Assembly (NCBI GenBank): GCA_963969595.1
Contig: OZ018412.1
Span: 18,133,519-18,197,518 of the forward strand
DNA: 64,000 nt
Source: Neckera pumila
Lineage: Eukaryota; Streptophyta; Bryopsida; Hypnales; Neckeraceae
Reading direction: 5' to 3'
A program made the position numbers and the translations under genes. Shown here piece after piece: positions 33,001 through 43,860 of the stretch (position 1 is the stretch's first letter; each line of letters begins with the position of its first letter). Below the pieces are notes generated by a model, which saw nothing but the letters and a program-made list of their open reading frames with translations, had not been told where the DNA came from and searched no databases.

Positions 33001-34953
33001 CCCTATTTGATCAACTTAAACTGCTGGTGACCGTGCGTTTTTCTTGGCGTATGTTTTCTTATAGGCTGCGGATAGAATCCTTGGAAAATGAAGAAATGCC
33101 TACATTGAATTCTCAGCTTGACCTGCTGGCAAAACTGGATGAAGAAGCGAGGCACCAGATTGCAGAGTTGGAAGAGAAGCTTGAAGACGCCAGACGTGCT
33201 GTTGACGGTTTGGAAAAGAAGCTGGATGAGGCAGAGAAGCGGGAGATGGAGAACAGCCTTCGAGTGGCTGGAGAGAGCCGACTAGCTACCGAGGAGATTC
33301 AAAAATTGAGGTTTGAGCTGGATAACCACATGCTGGGCAAATCAGAGAATGCAAAGTCGGTTTCGGAGCTCGAGTCAGAGAAGATGATCTTAGAGCAGAG
33401 AGTGGCACGGGTGGAGGACGAGAAGCGGGAGGCTGTAGAACGTGTTTTTGAACTGGAGAAGTCATTGAAGGATGTCTCTGAAGCAAAGGATGCACTTGAG
33501 GAGGACCTCGTGATTATTCGAGAGACTATGGACCGAGAGGCTCAAGATAATGAAGAGGTTCAAGCTGAACACAGGTATTTTTTTTTTGACATTTTTGTTT
33601 CTTTCTCTTGTGCGTTCTGATTATTAGGGAGGCTTCTTTAGGCAATAGTGAATCTTACTGTATAGATGTTATTCAATATTCCGAATGTAAAATTACTTTG
33701 TGTTCACATATCAACGTCTAATTATTTCTCCTAGTTGTTACTTATGATACATCTTCACAAAACTTCAAATTCAAAAGTTGAGTGAGGGCATCTTGGCACC
33801 GAGGCGACCCTTTTGGGGTGATACACTTATTCTTATTCTCGTGTGCACTAAACTTGTAAGAGATTCAATGCAAAAATCCAGCAACAAGATGTAGCTTCGA
33901 AATGGATTACAAATATCAATTATCTTAATTATTATCATGTTACTCAGATGCAATGCATGAAGTGACAATACACAGTATTAAAAATGTGCAAGGTTCTTTT
34001 AGGGGTTAATTCATTAGTGATAATTTAATGTGAATGAAACATGAAGATATTCCAAAATCTAAAGTTTCCTTCCTAGATTGAGGAAGGCTTCCGAGTAATT
34101 ACTAAAGACTCCATTGAGTTCTTGTTTCCCGATCACCGTGTGTAACCTGCATTCTTAAACTGTTAGGTCGAAAATTGTGGAACTGGAGGAGCAAGTTTCG
34201 AAATTATCGTCTGCCAAAAGCACCCTGGAGACCCGACTTTCAGAGTCCGAAACCAAGATCCACGATACCGAACGCCTTCTGCATGCCACTGAAGACATGC
34301 TGAAGGTAATAAATGAGGATGTGGAGCAGAAGCGTGGGTTTGAGACAACAGCCAAAGAAGCCAAAGGACTGAGCGAAGAAAAGGCGCTGCTGGAGGGTAA
34401 GTTGGCGAGTTTGGAGGCGAAGAATGCAGGATGGACAGATAGAGTCCAGGCTCTGGAAGGAGAGAAGGACGGGTTATGCAGCAAAATAGATAGCTTGGAG
34501 AAAGAAATCACGGATCTTGAGTACGATCTTGGGGAGAAGGAAGATGCCCTTGCCGCGACTGAGGTTGAGCTGCTGGCTAAAAAGAGGCTGGAACGGGAGA
34601 TCAAGGGGCTGAAAATTGAACTGGGCAGGGAGAATACAGAGATGGATCGATTGAAAAATGAGATTGAAGATCTCACGGGACTCATGCAGGCGGCAAATGG
34701 AAAGATTTATGAAATGGAAGAAGATCGCTCGCAGTTGGAGGCGAGATCAGCCGCATTGTTGGAAGACAAGAAACGTGCAGCTGTGAAGTCCAGTGAATTA
34801 GACGAAGAGATTCTCAAGTTGGAAACCGAGAACAAACAGTTGAATCTTCGCTTTAGTGACATGAGTACCAAGTATTGCAATATCGTGGCCGAAAGAGACG
34901 AGCTTGCTCAGACAAACCGAAATTTAGTCCGAAACAGAGTAGTTTCTTTATGA
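30089..34953 (+). CDS. 884-residue protein with P/Y/S/Q-rich head and long coiled coil
   Basis: Five exons join in one frame: 30089-30684, 31601-32258, 32650-32753, 33065-33574 and 34167-34953 (2655 nt including TGA). Donors are GTAATG, GTAAGT, GTAACC and GTATTT; acceptors end in CAG or TAG. The first ATG of the exon is used. Residues 1-198 are low complexity, rich in Pro, Tyr, Ser and Gln, with a 19-residue internal repeat (TPSLSH..SHHYPP at about 106 and 125). From about 203 to 860 the chain is almost unbroken charged heptad sequence (for example LKEINKSLTLQL, IAELEEKLEDARRAVD). This indicates a long rod that would form homo- or hetero-oligomers. No motor, membrane segment or catalytic motif was seen. 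It could be a cytoskeletal or scaffold protein, but I do not recognise the family. Exon 3 (34 residues) has a weak acceptor and is the least certain. Flanks carry tandem duplications. Confidence 0.85.
32412..32533. repeat. foldback repeat in intron 2
   Basis: The left arm CTCCCCCCTGATTCTTGTGG pairs with the inverse of CCGTGAATCAGGGGGAG. The inner AGTGATCATGTG and CACATCATGATCC also pair, giving a roughly 120-bp hairpin. It lies in the intron between exons 2 and 3. It could be a small MITE or a structured intronic RNA. Confidence 0.7.
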
Positions 34954-35460
34954 CTTACGGTGAGATTGTGTCGCAGTTTACTTCTGGTTCCGGCTTACCT
35001 TATTTGCAATAAGACAACCGCCTGCTAACACTTTCTGCAGTTTTTTAGACTAGGCCCTGGTGAAACTTTGAGAGTTTTGTATCAGCAACCACTGGAGCGG
35101 TTTCAGCTTTGGATGGCAGTCCTTTGATGTGTTGCTGGACCAGGATTCTATTTCGTTTCAGAGATTACCAAGATAGCTGATGCCTGGACCCCAGAAGTGG
35201 TGAAACCTGGAGAAATTTGCCTATCACCAGCCATTGGAGCAGTTTCAGCTTTGCATGGTAATTCTCTGATGTGCTGGCGACCAGCTATGATCTCCGAGAT
35301 TACCAAGAATAGCCCATGCTTTTACTAGTGCCAACGAATTTCCTTTGGCTGGACCAGGCTGCACCTCCAAGCTTGGCGTGGTCTTGAATGTGAGTGTAAG
35401 ATCCCAGCCAAGCTATGATTTCGAGATTATTTTTAGTCTTAGGATGTAGTTTGTAGACCA
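34954..35460 (+). other. probable 3' untranslated region with tandem duplication
   Basis: Non-coding sequence directly after the TGA at 34951-34953. Composition stays gene-like to about 35450. A possible GT-AG intron (ending TTTCTGCAG at 35040) may lie in it. No polyadenylation signal could be assigned with confidence. Confidence 0.4.
35059..35311 (+). repeat. 140-bp tandem duplication after the coiled-coil gene
   Basis: GGTGAAACTTTGAGAG (35059) recurs as GGTGAAACCTGGAGAA (35199). Shared blocks follow in order: CAGCTTTG, TGATGTG, and GAGATTACCAAGA. A further partial echo (CCAGCCAAGCTATGATTTCGAGATTA) follows near 35405. Confidence 0.8.
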
Positions 35461-35932
35461 AGAAGTTGCGAATAGCTAACCAGGTTTATTTCGTTGGCAA
35501 TATTTTAACACTGTTTTATGAGGTGTTTTTGTTGCCCAATATCCCAGATTTTAGGGATTACCAGAAAATGTATTATGACGATTATTCTCTGATTCTTGGG
35601 GTGAAGATTGCTCACGGTTTGAATGTTCAGGTATCTAAGTTACACTCAACTCCCAAATGCATTTATTACTGCAATGTCGGTGCCAAACAACTCTAGCGTA
35701 TAGAATTGTTTTTGCTCAACTGTAGAGGCTTGAAGGATTGAATCAGTATTTGGGACTTTCACAGTGAAGCCGGATATCACATAAGGTAGGATGACCCATT
35801 GTCCTCCCTTTTGGTCATTCGTTGCACTTATTCAGACTTAAACCACGTAATTTTTTAGCAATAGAATGACAAATCAGAGAATTTTTCATGTGCATCTCAG
35901 TCAACTCATATTTGTGAGAAAGAAGACCCATT
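35461..35932. other. intergenic DNA
   Basis: A 76-codon frame (35466-35696, plus) is open but has no recognisable domain. It lies close to the 3' end of the coiled-coil gene and could be 3' sequence or chance. Confidence 0.3.
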
Positions 35933-36235
35933 AAGGTAGTCTGTTCTAAAAGCGACTGGCTTCAAAAACCGATCATGGTGCACAGGTACATTTTCTTTTC
36001 TTCAATGTACCAACAGTGTACATTCAGGAGGTGGTTGGTTTTAGTGACCACTATGTTTCAACTTCAAAAATTTGTAACTAATTCCATGAAGGTCCAAAAA
36101 ACATGAAACAACTTGGGTTAGATGTCAATTCCATTTTTCTTCCTACGAAAATTTACTGAAAATTGGTTCAAGGAGTTAGCTGCCCTCCAAAAGCCAAAGA
36201 GTTCTTAAATGGTCGCTTTAAGAGTAGACTACCTT
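35933..36235. mobile_element. 303-bp terminal-inverted-repeat element M
   Basis: The left AAGGTAGTCTGTTCTAAAAG and the right end, inverted as AAGGTAGTCTACTCTTAAAG, form a terminal repeat of about 24 bp. The interior matches part of element L (63480-63720) in order: CTTCAATGTACCA, ACTTCAAAAATTTGTAACTA, CAACTTGGGTTAGATG and AAAATTTACT. No clear target duplication was found. Confidence 0.6.
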
Positions 36236-36445
36236 GGTGGTGGTCAAAGCCAAAACATATAGCTTCCCATTGTTGTCCCAGGGAGAACTAAGCGAAGTGA
36301 GGTAAAATAGCCCATTGCGGTTAGACTCAGGAATATATCCTTGTGTCGTTGCTAAAAATTTCAATTTTTTTTCCACATAAAGACAAGTGTGAGAATCAGC
36401 AATAGCAATTGATATTATATGTTTCTAACAGTATGAATTTGCTAT

Positions 36446-36590
36446 GAAGTTTTGAAGTATTCTTCTCATACGTTAGAAAATTTTGAAGTATTCTTTTTAT
36501 ACGTTAGAAGTTTTGAAGTATTCTTCTCATACGTTAGAAAATTTTGAAGTATTCTTTTTATACGTTAGAAGTTTTGAAGTATTCTTCTTA
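36446..36590. repeat. 30/31-bp tandem array arranged as 61-bp dimers
   Basis: Nearly five units alternate between GAAGTTTTGAAGTATTCTTC and GAAAATTTTGAAGTATTCTT types, each ending in ATACGTTA. Alternation makes a 61-bp higher-order repeat copied twice almost without change. Confidence 0.92.
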
Positions 36591-36992
36591 CAAATAATAA
36601 ATTCACATTGAAAAGTTGGAAGTTCCAAATGAGATCACTAACCACTCCATTACTGTCTAGACAGTGATTGTGGCCCAAATCTCACTTATTGAAAAAAAAC
36701 GTAATGGATCATTCCCTAGGTATCCACTATGTGGTCATCCAATTGCAATGAACTATTCTATTTTACTTCTAGTTGTATTTGAATGAGTTGAACATTCTTC
36801 ATGTCATTAAATTCTCTAAGTTTGTGTTGGATTACTATATGAATAAACTTTGAATTTCCAAAGTGTTGAAAATAGGTGTATTTAAAAGCAACAATACATT
36901 TGTGAATAGAGGCAAAGCATTATAAATCATTTGTAGAAATAATTAGTTGTAGCTAGTTTATTCTTGTTCATTTGGATGAGAATGTGGATTTC
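36591..36992. other. AT-rich intergenic DNA
   Basis: No coding or structured feature recognised. Confidence 0.4.
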
Positions 36993-36996
36993 TTAA

Positions 36997-37555
36997 CCCC
37001 GTAAGGACTAGGAGGTAGTCTAGATTTCCAAAATCATGAAGATGTAGTATAAACAACAACTTAGAATAATTTTTTAATGACAACTCTCAAACAATAGTTG
37101 TAAATAGTGTATAATGCATAGATCATGTTCATATGTTTAGAGCAAATACCACACAAATCAATATTTTTCATTCAAATTTAAAACCAAAAAAATGACAATT
37201 CCTTTTGTAATGAATATTTGTGATTTTTACAGGAATTGTTTTCCTTTAAGTTCAAAATCTAAATTCAAATTATAGGGATTTTTCAAGATTTTTGTTTTAT
37301 TTTTTTATTTGAGTTAGTTATGAAGGATCATATTTGAACTAAAATAGTTATTTTTGAGGTCATACAGTTCAGTATCCTTTGAATTATAGAATATTTGTGA
37401 AGCAAAGTTTTTAGAATCTATATCATACAAGTGTTAAAGAACTAATACAAGAATCTTCAAAAAAATTGATGGATCATGATAAAAATGCAATTTTGTGTGC
37501 TAGGCATGTATGTATTCATCTATTGTTTGAATTTGAACATTTGGTCATTAAGGGG
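36997..37555 (-). mobile_element. TTAA-flanked repeat family 2, copy J (559 bp)
   Basis: TTAA (36993-36996) precedes CCCCGTAAGGACTAGG. The right end CATTAAGGGG is followed by TTAA (37556-37559). The left part is the inverse of the right ends of copies N and H: TCTAGATTTCCAAAATC, AACTTAGAATAAT and ATGACAACTCTCAAACAATAG here match the inverse of the sequence at 59500-59590. Non-coding. Confidence 0.75.
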
Positions 37556-37559
37556 TTAA

Positions 37560-38618
37560 TTCCCTACACAATTGCAAAAATAACCTAAAAATATGCTCAA
37601 ATTGCATAGTGATGTACAATGGTTTGCATTATAACAACTTTGTGTGCAATTTGGATTGAGAGGGTTGGAATTGGGCTGAAAAGTCATGATTTCAATGTAC
37701 AATTTTTACAATATTAGGATGCACCAAGGGAGTAACTAGAAGCTTGAAAGGACACAAAAGTGTGTTACACTTCAAAAAGTTACTTTTCAAAAAATGACCC
37801 TCCAAGAACAACTTAAATACATAAGGAAAAAATAATTTTTTTAAATAATCACTATAATAAATCCTTTTGAACTTCCGATTGCTCCCTTGTTGAATATTAA
37901 TATTGTGAAAATTCAATCTACAATCATTTTTAGAATCTTTGACAATCTTTGATTTGATATTTTAGTGAAAAATGTTGATTTGTGTAGTAGATCTGAATAT
38001 CTTCCATATGATGTACAACTTTTGTTTAAATTTCATCATTTAATCATCCTTCAAAGTTTCATTCGATATACATCTTCACAATTTTTGTAAATTTAGACTA
38101 TTCCTTAACTTTGAATATGAACTTGGGTCCAGTAGCACACCTTGAATATGAACTCTCGGAGTAATTTTTTGTACACTTTAGATCAAATATCTCAGAAATT
38201 CATGCTTTATTCATACGATGTCTAAAAACTACATGCAAGCATCCATTGTTGACAAGACCAAACAAAATGAAGTCAAACTATGCTAAGATTATCATTGTAA
38301 CGCGTTTAGCAAGACTTTCCTTAACCTTTGGATGCCAAATCAAGCAAAAATATGGTCATTTTCATCACTGTTCTTTATCAATTTAACCCTCCTATTTATA
38401 ATCCATTTATCAATCAGAGGTATAGTTCAACTCCGTGCAACCTAACTTCCCAAACAAATATGATCAAGCTTAAACAAATATGATCAAGATTAAATCTTGC
38501 TCAAAATGCTTCACAAATCAGATAAGCGGCCAACGTTTAATAGTTCAATGTAAAATGTTTCTGCCCATATCTAACTTAGCAACACTTCAATTAGGTGTCG
38601 CAGCTCCTGTCTACTTAC
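37560..38618. other. AT-rich intergenic DNA
   Basis: A minus-strand frame (37692-37916) is open but low in complexity. The segment 37940-38120 weakly resembles the right half of repeat family 2. No gene supported. Confidence 0.4.
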
Positions 38619-39488
38619 TTGTGCTAGCTCCAGACTGTTGCTCAGGTGCATGAATTGGTTGCCTATCCATTGGCAATCCATTCCTTTTATTTATGGTTTT
38701 AACTCTGTCGCATTAATTGTATTGTACTTCATCTGTGCATGCATCAATCTGGACGTGAAGGTTGTCATAATTCTACTCAGTCACCTTGATTATACCACAT
38801 ACAGTGCCTGTAAATAATCAGAACACAAACTCATCAATCCTATGTTGACACTCCTTATAAAATTAAATAACATGTGGGATCAAGACCTATAATAATCATG
38901 GATCATTCCACTACACAAATTGAAGCTTGACAGACATTAGAAGTGGTAGAGAAGAGATCTTGGCATATGTTCACGATTCAGCTAGAGGATTACTTGTAGT
39001 GCAAAATGCTTATGTTGTGATGGTTTCTGGTCACAAACAAAGCATCAATCAGAAGTAGAATTCTTGACACTAGAGCAAAACCGTATCGCAACAGTGTCGC
39101 TTTCATTCCAGAGATCCGCAACAGTGTTGCTTCTCATTGAAAATTATCTAATGTTCATGTACTTAGTAGCTAAGTCGGCTCCATGTTTTGTAGTTTGTGA
39201 CTCTGTCCACTCACCCTAGGTTTTGTAGCTATTTCAGGGAATGAAAAGCAACGGGGTTCGCAGTAGTGTGAACTTTAGAGTTGGGGTTCCTTTTGCCTAT
39301 CATGCATTGAGTTACCACTCCTTTCATTGCTGAAACTCTTGAATTTAAAGTTACAAAAGGTTAAGCACGACAATAGGCATCATTCACTTTCACCTCTAAG
39401 CATGAAATTTACCAACAAAAAATGTTAAGAATGTCGTTAAAAATCACCTTAGAGAAGAATCATGACTAGGTGACTCTGGATCTGGAAC
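38619..39488 (-). pseudogene. possible remnant of a spliced gene, two exon-like blocks
   Basis: Minus-strand block 38807-38619 follows an acceptor-like TGATTATTTACAG and ends at a donor-like GTAAGT. In one frame it reads protein-like text (NLHVQIDACTDEVQYN, RNGLPMDRQPIHAPEQQSG) broken by a TAG and a TAA. A second block, 39488-39448, sits between TTGGCAG and GTGATT and reads VPDPESPSHDSSLR. The family is not recognised. Two stops in the larger block suggest decay. It could also be chance composition. Confidence 0.3.
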
Positions 39489-41783
39489 CTGCCAATCATA
39501 ATAAACAAAATTTCATAGTTGTTAAACAAGGCATGCTATCAAAGCACCAAAACTATGGCATTCAATTTGTACTTTCTAGGTTCAATAACCTATGATTCAA
39601 TAGCATTTAATAGTAATCAACACATTTGTTTGGCCTCAGTCAATGCAAATGAATCATCGCAACATACTATATAAGCCACAAGTCTATTGCTCACAACAAA
39701 GCACATTATTTTGCACCAACGCCCTAAGATAATAACTTCAAGAAAATCCAACTCAAGTCGTTTTGTAAGTTTTGGGCACTCTAATATTATTTTTACAGTT
39801 TTCCACACTTGAGATTGCAACTTTTTTCCTACAATAGACCTACACAAGGAACCTAGACTTTCTTTAGATGGAAACCTTTGAAGTAAGAAAATGTTTCATA
39901 TCCCATTGAATGCCTCAAATAATCCTTCAACTTTTTCTTGATGATTTATTCAATGCTATAGTTCATTCAAGAGCATTATTTAGGTAGTGGAGAACAAAAG
40001 TGTCTCACTATAGCCAAATGGCTAGAAAGAGCTTCTAGAGAGAATTAGTCAATCTTACTTCAATTTTTTGATAAAATGAACTAAAAATGTTTGAAATATT
40101 AGGAATATCTAAAATTGTTAAATAGATATAAAATTTTCTAGCAAAATTGTATTTATAATCAACACTGTTGTAATGATGGGACAAAGGATACTAAAGCTCA
40201 ATAAATAAATATGGGGCAAAAAAGTTCTCAAAATATAGTAAGATGCTACAATACTATCAATTATTGAAAATCATTATTCTGTACAAAAATAGGCCTTCAA
40301 AAGCTAAATCAAAGATGTAACAATTGTGCTAATTTTTAATATGTTTAAAATTCTAAAGTCTTAACCCTCTCATAACAAAGGAGCAATGATTTTAAAATGA
40401 CCATTTACATTAATTACGTTGAGTTGAAAATAAATACTTAGAGAAATCTTCATTGCAACTTTTCAAAACAGCATTAAAAATATGAGGCCCAATATAGACT
40501 TTTGCATCATTAAAGAAACAAAGTCTTAAAAACTTTTGAACATGTTATCTACAAACCTATAAATTATACACTATAACTTTAGCATTTATGTTTTTGAATT
40601 TGAAATAATAAAGAATTTAGAAAATTCTATCAAAAACAACATTGAACAAGTAATGGATGTAATAATTTTGCTAACTTTGAAAACCAATTAAAAAAAAAAT
40701 AGCTTATATATCACAATAGCACATATGGTAAGAAAAAGGATAATGGAAACAAGAAAGTAAAATAATAGACAACATGCATAAATGCTTTAAGTATGATGAG
40801 ATGACAAAAACCATGTAAGAATTTAGAATACTCTCTCAAAATAATCTTCAAAAGTTAAAGAATAAACTCAAAGCTATAGTCTAATTTCAAGCACCATGGT
40901 CATGATGAAAGAATTATTGATTCAATGTGCCACATAAACTTCAATAACACTCTCAACCATTAGCAACATACCAAGTGACATATAAAAATCTAGGTATTAT
41001 TAGTTTGGATTAATAATGAACAAAACCATTGTAGAATAATAATTTGAAAATTAAAAAAAATCATCAATAATCATGGCACCTTGAAATCCAAGTATACTAA
41101 GCTTAGAAGAAATCCATACCAATAGTAGAAAACCACAAAGCAACCTATGAGAAAATTCACAAGTACCATGGTCCAAATTGCTATGCAAATCATTTCCTAA
41201 TCTAACTTGCCATGTGTAGACCAAAGGTTGTAACCCACAATTAGACTAGTATGGCAATTTAGATGGACCATGGTGAGAGTTACATCATTACATATAGAAG
41301 AATGCCCAATGATGAGCAACATTTCCCTTCATAAACCTTGACTAAAAAAGTGAAAAAAAATTATATTACATGGAATGATGAATTGAAGATTAACCTTGTA
41401 TCAATGTAGTAGTGAATGACAAAAGTACATTGAATTCTTCTGTTTGAAGTGTAGATGTTCATTCTTGAAATTTTGTGAGGAAAGGGGAGATCTAGCTTAG
41501 ATAGAAGTTTGACCTCCATTGAATGCTAGCTCTTGGTGTTTTTTAAGCAAAATGATTCACACATTATCTAAAAGGATGATTTTTATGGTGACTAGTCCAA
41601 CGTTCCACGGCAACATGATGATTTGACCCTACCTCAAATTCTATTAAAAAATTTCTACCCACGACGCAACACAAGAAGATGCAACACAAGAAGAAGAGAC
41701 ACTCTCCTAATTGCACCCCCTAAGAGTCCAAGATTTCAAGGAGTCCGACAAGAAGAAGAAGCTTGAAGTTAAGTTATTAGGGC
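39489..41783. other. AT-rich intergenic DNA
   Basis: No convincing gene. The minus-strand frame at 39617-39847 (76 codons) has no domain I recognise; it might belong to the remnant just to its left. From 40100 to 41650 the sequence is AT-rich with short A runs. Confidence 0.4.
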
Positions 41784-42095
41784 TCAGCACTGGGGTACCT
41801 TCCATCCATTGCCAGAAGTCGTTCTTAGATCTACAATGTCCGTTGCCGGGCGCGGCTGCGGCGATGGCTGGTGGTAGGAGGACGGCGGGGCAGGCACGAT
41901 CCGCGGAGGTTCCAAGCTCTTGAGACGGTCGAACTCGCTAAACCTGGCGGAGGAGCCTTTCGTATGGAGCGTCACTTTGTGGTCGTTGGTGAAGCGGCCC
42001 ACGGAAGGGTACGTATCCATGGTGGATCGGTTGGGGTTGTCCGACTGCTTAGACATCTCTCCTTTCGATTCAACCGCAAGACGTAATTCTGCCAT
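41784..42095 (-). CDS. small proline-rich hypothetical protein or 5' exon
   Basis: A 103-codon minus-strand frame starts at ATG 42093-42095 (MAELRLAVESKGEMSK). It lies in a GC-richer island with balanced codon use unlike the surrounding DNA. The chain is hydrophilic, with RFSEFDRLKSLEPPRIVPAP and a Pro/Gln-rich patch (HQPSPQPRPATD). No domain, signal peptide or membrane segment was seen. A donor-like AAG/GTACCC near the end (after NGWK) could mean that it is the first exon of a longer gene. An acceptor-like CCATGGCAG at the start could make it an internal exon. Upstream DNA (42130-43860) would be its promoter or leader. Unrecognised; existence likely, structure uncertain. Confidence 0.45.
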   Translation of the reverse strand: MAELRLAVESKGEMSKQSDNPNRSTMDTYPSVGRFTNDHKVTLHTKGSSARFSEFDRLKSLEPPRIVPAPPSSYHQPSPQPRPATDIVDLRTTSGNGWKVPQC

Positions 42096-42129
42096 GGAAA
42101 TGTATGTAGGACACACACACACATGCAAT

Positions 42130-43860
42130 TAGTATATGCATCAGAAAACGAACCAACCCACCCTCGGAAAATGAACCCTGGCTGGCTTCTAGCTAGAGTA
42201 GTCTGATCCATATCTGGGGTAGATACGGGATATGCGAGGAGGGAGGTTAAGGTGACGTGTTGAAACTAAAGACCTCGGTTTCTTGCCCTCGACCTAAGGT
42301 TGCCAAATGGAGCAGATTCGAGTGTGCGAAACATACTGATCAGGCTCCAGGTACCACAAACGTAAACCTAAATCAAGTTTTTGGGTTCTTTTTGCCGGGG
42401 GGAAAACCCAAATGAAGCAGAGTCTATTGGAAAAGTGGAAGTGCACTAATCACAACCTAAGGATCTCTTGGTCCTAGCTTTGTAATGGGGCCTGGGAGAG
42501 TCCGAGTGAAGCAGATTCCATTGGAAAACTGGAAGTGCACTGACCACAACCTAAAGGATTTCTTGGTCCTAGCTTTGCAATGGTGGGAGAGTCCGAGAAA
42601 GCACTGGCCATAACGTAACCTAACGTTTGAAGTGAGACTCTGAAATCAGCTGATTGCGTCTGGGTGCGTATTTTGAGCTGCTTTCAAAACTAGACTCGAA
42701 TGTTCTGTGCGTGTCTTCTCAAGTGATGTATACAAGTTCTTTTGGAAAGTGAACGCCATGAGCACACGGGAATCTGTGAAAGATCAGTCGAATGGGCCAG
42801 ACCTAATCAGGAATTCAGTCTAATTACATCTTATCGATCTCCAAGAGGCCGACATGGGTACTAAAACCTTTAGAAACACGATTCTTTCTCCTACACTGAA
42901 CAGCAACTCCTCTCTCAAAATCAAACACTTGGTTGGCCGTCAATTAGCAAGTTGGGTGAAAGATTGACTCGGCTTGATATCTATGGCCACTGATCTTGGA
43001 ATGAAATTGCGGTTAACTTCTGTCTACAACCTCGCTCTCACCTTGCAATTGCACAACAAATTCACACACAGTGATAAAACAGGCTCTTGCACTCAGAAAG
43101 ATCCCTCCATTGCTCAATACCAACGGTCTCCCAATGAAAGCACACTCCAATATATTGATGCAAATTAGACAGTTCTGAAGTCAGCAAAATTCGATTCAGC
43201 GCCTTCATACCTCACTCACAACAGAGTTTCAAACGAGATGTCTATGGCCACCGAGTTTTAAAGAACCAGAGTCAGTGATCAGCGAGAAGGGAGTATCCAC
43301 AAGCTCGCAACGACGCGGAGGTCCCACCTAGACACAGATCAGGGCTGAGCGTAAGCATGCAACTTATAGTCGGATACAGTATTTCTCTGCAAGAATACCA
43401 ATGATCCAAATTGCATTGACAAAGCAAGTTTACATCTTTGAGAAAAGAGCACAGACAGTAGAGAGGGTACTTGCCCTAGCTAGCTAGAGAAGCTGAGACG
43501 CCATGACTGCACAGTGGACGCATAACCGGAAACGCCAAATGGGGCGAATTCAAAGCCAATTGCAATTCCGGGTGAACACTGCAAGTAAGTTCGACCTCCA
43601 GGCAGGCCAACAAATATCTATCTTCCACGCTTTTCAACTGAGCAGGAACAAGCCTTCTCCGTCTGGGAAAATTAAAAGAAGCAAAAAAGAACGGCTTGGG
43701 AGCTTGTCTATGCAGTGGGACAAGATACGGTAGCTAGCAATTGCAGACTAAGCTTAACGCTCGGCTAGCGGAATGGAAAACGCTCGTGATGGCACCGATT
43801 GGAACGATTACACTCAGCCTTCACTGTAGCTGAATGACTCTGCCTCCGGGATTTTTTATT
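42130..43860. other. GC-richer island upstream of the small minus-strand frame
   Basis: Clearly less AT-rich than its surroundings, with a short AC microsatellite just inside its left edge (42111-42122). A 76-codon plus-strand frame (43503-43733) is basic but unrecognised. Best read as promoter or leader of the minus-strand candidate, possibly with unrecognised exons. Confidence 0.35.
42412..42600. repeat. 94-bp tandem duplication
   Basis: TGAAGCAGAGTCTATTGGAA (42413) recurs as TGAAGCAGATTCCATTGGAA (42507). Both copies continue through GGAAGTGCACT, CACAACCTAA, TCTTGGTCCTAGCTTTG and GGGAGAGTCCGAG. Identity is high, so the duplication is fairly young. Confidence 0.9.

Noticed and set aside
34155..34685. 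176-codon Ser-rich minus-strand frame
   Set aside because: It is the antisense shadow of the last coiled-coil exon; Ser/Phe richness is the usual complement of Glu/Lys codons.
38993..39001. CTTGTAGTG resembling a CACTA terminus
   Set aside because: No C-rich subterminal sequence and no partner end with matching 3-bp duplication; probably chance.
42111..42122. Short AC microsatellite
   Set aside because: Too short to carry meaning beyond a possible marker.
43503..43733. 76-codon basic plus-strand frame
   Set aside because: It has no domain, no neighbour support and a possible donor inside it. It may be part of a leader, but there is not enough evidence for a CDS.
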